A stretch of 64,000 bases of DNA from Clostridium sp. CAG:221 (lineage in GTDB: Bacteria > Bacillota > Clostridia > Clostridiales > Clostridiaceae). Position 1 is the first letter of the stretch. Every line of letters starts with the position of its first letter. Both the position numbers and the translations under genes were made by a program. Where the stretch lies: contig FR883405.1 of NCBI GenBank assembly GCA_000435835.1, positions 42,274-106,273 on the forward strand, given 5' to 3'. The notes beneath the pieces are model-generated. The model saw only the letters and a list, made by a program, of their open reading frames with translations. It had not been told where the DNA came from and made no database searches. Below, piece by piece: positions 58,990 to 64,000 of this stretch.

Positions 58990-59160
58990 TTTACACTCTC
59001 CTATCAAATCAACTATTTTTACTAATTAATTATCGACAAGAAATTATTTTTATTTATAAAAAAAATAATATTAATTTAGAAAAACAAAGAAATAATTTTC
59101 TCTATTTTCCAAATTAATATTTTTAATAGTTTTTATCTTCATATAAAATTCATTTAAACT

Positions 59161-60027
59161 TTATCTTTCATTTCCCCAAAATACAGTTGCAATAGTTCCA
59201 GGTCCTCCATGAGTTCCTATGACTGTTCCTATATATTCTACTTTAACATCCTTAAAGTTTAATTCCTGTAAAATTATTCCCTTTAAATATTGAGCTTCTT
59301 CTAACACATCACCATGCATTATATATAGTATTTCATTTTCAATATTTATTGCGTTTTCTTTTACAATAGAAGCTAAACGCTTTAACCCTTTCTTTTTCCC
59401 TTTGATTTTTTCTGAAACTTCAACTGCTCCACTGTTATTTAATTTAAGTAAAGGTTTTATATTTAATATTGATCCTACTGCTGCAGATGATGCTGATAGT
59501 CTTCCACCTCTTTTTAAATGTTTTAAATCATCCACCAATATAGCATGGATTACTTTACTTTTATTTTCTTCAATCCACTGTACAATATCTTCTAGCATCT
59601 TACCTTCTTCTATCATCTTGCAAGCTTTTTTTATCAGCATTCCAAGGCCCATGCTCACTGATATACTATCAACTACAGCTATTTTAGCATTTGGATTTTC
59701 CTCCAAGATATTATTCCTAGCCATATTGGCACTATTAAAGGTTCCGCTTAAAGCAGAAGATAGTCCTATATATAATATTTCATATCCTTTATCTAATAGC
59801 TCTTTAAACTTTTCCTCAAAAGTATAAATATTTATTTGTGAAGTACTAGGCATACTTCCTGCCCTTAATTTTTCATAAAACTCTCTATATCCTAAACTCT
59901 TACCTAAATCATCCTTTAAAGTTTCACCATCTAAATTTAATAATAATGGAATAAGTTCTATATTATTTTCTTCAATAAAATTAATTCCTAAATCACAAGA
60001 TGAATCTGTTATTATCTTAATAGACAT
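59161..60027 (-). CDS. DegV family protein
   Basis: 288 residues with IITDSSCDLG, the STSQIN fatty-acid-binding segment, GLSSALSGTFNSA and a late GTHGGPGT motif. DegV/FakB proteins hold fatty acids for phosphorylation by the FakA kinase. FakA is not in the window. GGGAGGT precedes the ATG. Lies between gpmI and the chemotaxis gene. Confidence 0.92.
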   Translation of the reverse strand: MSIKIITDSSCDLGINFIEENNIELIPLLLNLDGETLKDDLGKSLGYREFYEKLRAGSMPSTSQINIYTFEEKFKELLDKGYEILYIGLSSALSGTFNSANMARNNILEENPNAKIAVVDSISVSMGLGMLIKKACKMIEEGKMLEDIVQWIEENKSKVIHAILVDDLKHLKRGGRLSASSAAVGSILNIKPLLKLNNSGAVEVSEKIKGKKKGLKRLASIVKENAINIENEILYIMHGDVLEEAQYLKGIILQELNFKDVKVEYIGTVIGTHGGPGTIATVFWGNER

Positions 60028-60123
60028 TATAACCTCCCAAATATTTTCACATTTAATATATTGTCATTATATTAGTACTATCTTAGAATGTCAAACATTT
60101 CGATTATCAAACATTATTATAAT

Positions 60124-60151
60124 AAAAAAATACCCGAAAGGGTATTTTTTT
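60124..60151. terminator. Intrinsic terminator of gpmI
   Basis: Perfect 12-bp stem (AAAAAAATACCC and complement) with a GAAA tetraloop, active in both directions by symmetry. Confidence 0.88.
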
Positions 60152-60152
60152 A

Positions 60153-61679
60153 TTATTTAGAAACTATTAAGTTTTCTCCTGTCATTTCAGCTGGAGCTTC
60201 TAGTCCCATTACATTTAACATAGTTGGAGCTATATCAGCTAACTTACCATTCTTTAAAGTTTTACCTTCAGTATGGTTTGAAACCCATACGAATGGTACT
60301 GGATCAGTAGTGTGAGCTGTGAATGGCTTACCATTTGAGTAATCAATCATAACTTCAGCATTACCGTGGTCAGCTGTTATAAATACAGTACCATCTAATT
60401 CTAATACTTTATCTACAACTTTTCCTAAGCATGTATCAACTGCTTCAATAGCTTTCTTAGCAGCTTCTAAAACTCCTGTATGTCCAACCATATCTGGGTT
60501 TGCAAAGTTTAAGATAACCATATCGTATTTTCCTGAATCTAATCTTGCTATTAATTCTTCAGTAACTTCTGGTGCACTCATTTCAGGTTTTAAATCATAA
60601 GTAGCAACCTTTGGAGAAGCAATTAAAGCTCTATCTTCACCTTCATTTTCTTTTTCAACACCACCGTTGAAGAAGAATGTTACGTGAGCATATTTTTCAG
60701 TTTCAGCAATTCTTAATTGGTTTAATCCCTTGCTTGCAACATATTCACCTAAAGTGTTTGTAATTACTTGTGGTCTGTAAGCAACTTCAACACCTTCTAA
60801 TGTCTTATCATATTGAGTCATAGTAACAAATACTAGATCTAATGTTTCTCTCTTAAATCCATCAAATACCTTATCGTTGATAGCTCTAGTTATTTCTCTA
60901 GCTCTATCTGGTCTAAAGTTGAAGAATACTACTGAATCTCCATTCTTAATTTTACCATTTTCATTTACAACACATGGTAATACGAATTCATCTGATTTAT
61001 TGTCATAGTAAGATGCTTCTAAAGCTTCTACAGCACTAGCTGCTTTTTCACCTTTTCCTAGAACCATAGCATTATATGCAAGTTCAACTCTTTCCCATCT
61101 ATTATCTCTATCCATAGCATAATATCTACCTGATAAAGTAGCTATTTGTCCTACACCTATTTCAGCCATATAGCTTTCTAAATCTTTAACAAATTCAATT
61201 CCTGAACCTGGAGCAACATCTCTACCATCCATGAAGCAGTGAACATATACATTTTGAACTTCTTGTTCTTTAGCTAATCTTAATAAACCTTTTAAATGAT
61301 CGATGTGAGAATGAACTCCACCATCAGATAATAATCCCATTAAGTGTAAAGCTGCATTATTTTTCTTAGCATTATTCATTGCAGCTAAAAGAGCTTCATT
61401 TGTAAAGAATCCACCATCTTGAATTTCTTTAGTTATTCTAGTTAATTCTTGATATATAATTCTTCCTGCACCTATATTTAAGTGTCCAACTTCTGAGTTC
61501 CCCATTTGTCCTTCAGGTAATCCCACTGACATTCCACTTGCTTGTAATTCACTATGTGGATATTTAGCAACTAATTTGTCAAAATTCTCTTTTTTTGCTG
61601 CTTCAACAGCATTTCCATCGCCTTTTGGAGCTATTCCAAATCCGTCTAATATCATTAACATTACTGGTTTTTTAGCCAT
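60153..61679 (-). CDS. gpmI: 2,3-bisphosphoglycerate-independent phosphoglycerate mutase
   Basis: 508 residues from ATG 61679 (TTGGAGGG upstream, which itself contains the apparent earlier TTG start). Alkaline-phosphatase-superfamily metal site in MILDGFGIAP, nucleophile Ser in QMGNSEVGHLNIGAGR, and later TADHGNAE and AHTTDPVPF. Interconverts 3- and 2-phosphoglycerate with two metal ions. It has its own promoter upstream. Confidence 0.97.
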   Translation of the reverse strand: MAKKPVMLMILDGFGIAPKGDGNAVEAAKKENFDKLVAKYPHSELQASGMSVGLPEGQMGNSEVGHLNIGAGRIIYQELTRITKEIQDGGFFTNEALLAAMNNAKKNNAALHLMGLLSDGGVHSHIDHLKGLLRLAKEQEVQNVYVHCFMDGRDVAPGSGIEFVKDLESYMAEIGVGQIATLSGRYYAMDRDNRWERVELAYNAMVLGKGEKAASAVEALEASYYDNKSDEFVLPCVVNENGKIKNGDSVVFFNFRPDRAREITRAINDKVFDGFKRETLDLVFVTMTQYDKTLEGVEVAYRPQVITNTLGEYVASKGLNQLRIAETEKYAHVTFFFNGGVEKENEGEDRALIASPKVATYDLKPEMSAPEVTEELIARLDSGKYDMVILNFANPDMVGHTGVLEAAKKAIEAVDTCLGKVVDKVLELDGTVFITADHGNAEVMIDYSNGKPFTAHTTDPVPFVWVSNHTEGKTLKNGKLADIAPTMLNVMGLEAPAEMTGENLIVSK

Positions 61680-61814
61680 AATTCCCTCCAAATATCGTAA
61701 ATCATTTTTTTATACAATAACACAAATTATTGTAAAGTTTATCAATTAATGCTTTAAATAGATTAAAAACAATAAATTACTTTATATTTATTATCTTTAA
61801 TTTAATTCACATTT

Positions 61815-61843
61815 ATTATACTATAATTATACGTGTATAACAA
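61815..61843 (-). promoter_or_regulatory. Promoter of gpmI
   Basis: On the minus strand TTGTTA, 17 bases, TATAAT, inside the 61680-62003 gap. The gap holds this promoter, about 130 bases of leader without a recognised motif, and the tpiA terminator at its right end. Confidence 0.6.
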
Positions 61844-61970
61844 TAAAATAGCTATTTTTGTAAAGGTTTGCCTACAAATATTATTCATCAGCTAAAATTT
61901 TAATATTTCCTCATTAAAATTTTCTTATACACTTATAACTTACATATACCTTAAATGCTTCTAAAAACAT

Positions 61971-61999
61971 AAAAAAGAAGCCCTAAGGCTCCTTTTTTT
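61971..61999 (-). terminator. Intrinsic terminator of tpiA
   Basis: AAAAAAGAAGCC pairs with GGCTCCTTTTTTT (one mismatch) around a four-base loop, just after the tpiA stop. Confidence 0.75.
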
Positions 62000-62003
62000 C
62001 TAA

Positions 62004-62750
62004 TTAGTAGTTAACTATTTGTGCAAAATCAGTAGCAACTAAGCTAGCTCCACCAACTAAAGCACCGTCTATGTCAGACATAGCCATTTGAGCTTTGATT
62101 GTTCCTGGCTTAACTGATCCGCCGTATTGGATTCTTATCTTATCAGCAACTTCTTTTCCAAACATTTCAGCTAAGATGTTTCTGATTGCCATAATTGTTT
62201 CGTTAGCTTGTTCATCAGTAGCAGTTTTACCTGTTCCTATAGCCCAGATTGGTTCGTAAGCTATAACAACTTTTTCTGCTAATTCTGGTGCTAAACCTTC
62301 TAAATCAGCTTTTATTTGAGCTCCAACAACATCGTTAGTTGTTCCGTTTTCTCTTTCTTCTAAAGTTTCTCCACAGCAAAGGATTGGAGTTAAGTTGTGA
62401 GCAAATGCAGCTTTAACTTTTTTATTTAAAGCTTCATCAGTTTCATTGAAGTATTCTCTTCTTTCACTGTGTCCTAAAACAACATAGCTAACTCCCATAG
62501 CTTCTAACATACCTGGAGCGATTTCTCCTGTGAAAGCTCCTTTTTCTTCAAAGTGCATGTTTTGTGCAGCAACTTTAATGTTTGACCCTTCAACAGCTTT
62601 TAATACTGCATCTAAGCATACAAAAGTAGGACAAACTACTACATCACAAGTAGCATCCTTTACTAATGGTTTTAATTCGTTTACTAATTTAACAGCTTCT
62701 TCTGGAGTATAGTGCATTTTCCAGTTTCCAGCGATTATTGCTTTTCTCAT
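62004..62750 (-). CDS. tpiA: Triosephosphate isomerase
   Basis: 248 residues from ATG 62750 (GAGGTGA upstream; that site includes the earlier GTG). Catalytic residues visible: Lys in GNWKMH, His in [11 protein letters not shown], Glu in [11 protein letters not shown], and the phosphate loop. Interconverts dihydroxyacetone phosphate and glyceraldehyde 3-phosphate. It follows pgk after a 173-base gap with a repeat element. Confidence 0.97.
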   Translation of the reverse strand: MRKAIIAGNWKMHYTPEEAVKLVNELKPLVKDATCDVVVCPTFVCLDAVLKAVEGSNIKVAAQNMHFEEKGAFTGEIAPGMLEAMGVSYVVLGHSERREYFNETDEALNKKVKAAFAHNLTPILCCGETLEERENGTTNDVVGAQIKADLEGLAPELAEKVVIAYEPIWAIGTGKTATDEQANETIMAIRNILAEMFGKEVADKIRIQYGGSVKPGTIKAQMAMSDIDGALVGGASLVATDFAQIVNY

Positions 62751-62782
62751 TATATTCACCTCATAAAATTTTTTAAAATTTT

Positions 62783-62910
62783 AATTATGAATGAAGAATT
62801 ACGAATGATGAATTAAGGATAAAATTCTTAGAGAATTTTTGAAATAAAGTTCTATTTCTAAACTCCTTTAAGGAGTTTATTCCTAAATTCATCATTCATC
62901 ATTCATAATT
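62783..62910. repeat. Imperfect inverted-repeat element between pgk and tpiA
   Basis: Arms built from AATTATGAATGA/GAATGATGAATT-like units (62783-62819 and 62881-62910) are inverse copies. The centre carries smaller hairpins, including AAACTCC/GGAGTTT. This resembles a short MITE-like or structured intergenic unit; it has no coding capacity. Confidence 0.55.
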
Positions 62911-62932
62911 TATAATTTATAATTTTAAACGA

Positions 62933-64000
62933 TTATTTATCGTTTAAAGCAGCTATTCCTGGTAAAGTTTTACCTTCTAAGAATTCAAGTGAAGCTCCAC
63001 CACCTGTAGAGATGTGAGTCATCTTGTCTCCAAATCCTAAGATGTTAACAGCAGCAGCTGAGTCTCCTCCACCGATAACTGTTGTAGCATCTGCATCTGC
63101 CATAGCTTTAGCAACTGCAATTGTTCCTTTGTTGAAGTTTTCAAATTCGAATACTCCCATTGGTCCGTTCCAGATTACTGTCTTAGCATCTTTGATTGCA
63201 TCAGCATATAAAGCTTCTGTCTTAGGTCCGATATCTAATCCCATGAATCCAGCTGGTATGTTTTGATCTTCTGTTACAGTAGCTTCAACATCTTTGAATT
63301 CAGATGCTATTCTGTGGTCTACTGGTAATAAGAATCTAACTCCGTTAGCTTCAGCTTTAGCTATCATTTCTTTAGCGTAGTCTAATCTATCATCTTCACA
63401 TAAAGAAGTTCCTATTTCATATCCTTGAGCTTTTAAGAATGTGTAAGCCATTCCTCCACCGATGATTATTGTGTTAACTTTTTCTAAAAGGTTGTTGATA
63501 ACAGCAATCTTATCAGAAACTTTAGATCCACCTAATATAGCTACGAATGGTCTAACTGGATTGTTTACAGCTTCTCCTAAGAATTTTAATTCTTTTTGGA
63601 TTAAGTATCCACATACAGCTGTATCAACGAATTTTGTTACACCTTCAGTTGAAGAGTGAGCTCTATGTGCAGTTCCGAATGCATCGTTAACGTAGATATC
63701 GCAAAGACTAGCTAATTCCTTAGATAATTCTTCACCGTTCTTAGTTTCTTCTTTTCTACATCTAGTGTTTTCTAATAATACAACGTCTCCGTCTTTCATA
63801 TCAGCAACAGCTTTTCTAGCGTTTTCTCCAACTACTTCTTCGTCTCTAGCGAAAACTACTTCTTTACCTAACATTTCGCTTAATCTTACAGCAACTGGTG
63901 CTAATGTCTTAGAAGCATCTTTTCCTAAGTGTGAGCAAAGTATAACTTTAGCTCCATTTTCTACTAAGTATTTGATTGTTGGAAGAGCTCCTACTAATCT
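62933..64000 (-). CDS. pgk: Phosphoglycerate kinase (5' end outside window)
   Basis: The frame runs off the right edge; 355 residues are visible, roughly 40 missing at the N-terminus. Motifs: [41 protein letters not shown], the nucleotide loop [10 protein letters not shown] and the C-terminal [14 protein letters not shown]. Makes ATP from 1,3-bisphosphoglycerate. The loop after SHLG is short ([12 protein letters not shown]); many bacterial enzymes have a longer RPKG-containing loop there. Confidence 0.96.
   Translation of the reverse strand, partial: RLVGALPTIKYLVENGAKVILCSHLGKDASKTLAPVAVRLSEMLGKEVVFARDEEVVGENARKAVADMKDGDVVLLENTRCRKEETKNGEELSKELASLCDIYVNDAFGTAHRAHSSTEGVTKFVDTAVCGYLIQKELKFLGEAVNNPVRPFVAILGGSKVSDKIAVINNLLEKVNTIIIGGGMAYTFLKAQGYEIGTSLCEDDRLDYAKEMIAKAEANGVRFLLPVDHRIASEFKDVEATVTEDQNIPAGFMGLDIGPKTEALYADAIKDAKTVIWNGPMGVFEFENFNKGTIAVAKAMADADATTVIGGGDSAAAVNILGFGDKMTHISTGGGASLEFLEGKTLPGIAALNDK

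Noticed and set aside
59402..59827. 141-codon plus-strand frame
   Set aside because: Antisense to the degV-type gene, whose motifs are clear.

Overview
The window is AT-rich, gene-dense DNA from a low-GC anaerobic Firmicute, best placed in Clostridium sensu stricto (C. perfringens-like neighbourhood). This rests on the base composition, the strong GGAGG-type ribosome sites, the tmRNA tag AEDNFALAA, the T-box leader on thrS, a YtaF-type sporulation membrane protein, and the pgk-tpiA-gpmI-eno-secG-rnr-smpB order on the minus strand. The species cannot be fixed from the sequence alone.

Layout. 1-2463: C-terminal part of a large surface protein ending in a sorting signal. 2.5-23.2 kb: mostly housekeeping and peripheral metabolism: ytaF-like gene, M17, M20 and M42 peptidases, a DUF4349 lipoprotein, an AraC regulator divergent from a sugar acetyltransferase and a GH31 glucosidase, a SNF2-type helicase, a nitroreductase, a NatAB-like ABC exporter, tRNA-Gln, a PHP phosphatase and a LysM protein. 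23.3-25.9 kb: thrS with a T-box and an unusually long, structured leader. 25.9-32.5 kb: M19 dipeptidase, small membrane or zinc-ribbon proteins, an alpha/beta hydrolase, a lipoprotein, and a pentapeptide-repeat protein fused to a two-helix channel-like module. 32.6-37.6 kb: a SUV3-like helicase directly followed by topoisomerase III.

37.8-49.4 kb is the most accessory part. A diguanylate cyclase gene is followed by a truncated IS1182-type transposase, a 1997-residue secreted M60 metallopeptidase with many carbohydrate-binding and Ig-like modules, an internally deleted IS200, the tmRNA gene (ssrA), an HD-GYP protein, and a decayed PTS gene beside a LacI regulator. The M60 gene thus sits between two IS remnants next to the 3' end of ssrA, with c-di-GMP synthesis and degradation candidates on either side.

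49.6-64.0 kb, all on the minus strand: LacI regulator, an unrecognised gene, smpB, rnr, secG, eno, a small kinase-like protein, a chemotaxis receptor, a DegV protein, gpmI, tpiA and pgk (cut by the right edge). The glycolytic run is split by the kinase-like, receptor and DegV genes. smpB, rnr and ssrA together represent trans-translation and RNA decay.

No rRNA, CRISPR array or complete mobile element was seen. The strongest leads for new biology are the SUV3-like helicase/topoisomerase III pair, the channel-like pentapeptide protein, the second structured segment of the thrS leader, and the M60 island beside ssrA.
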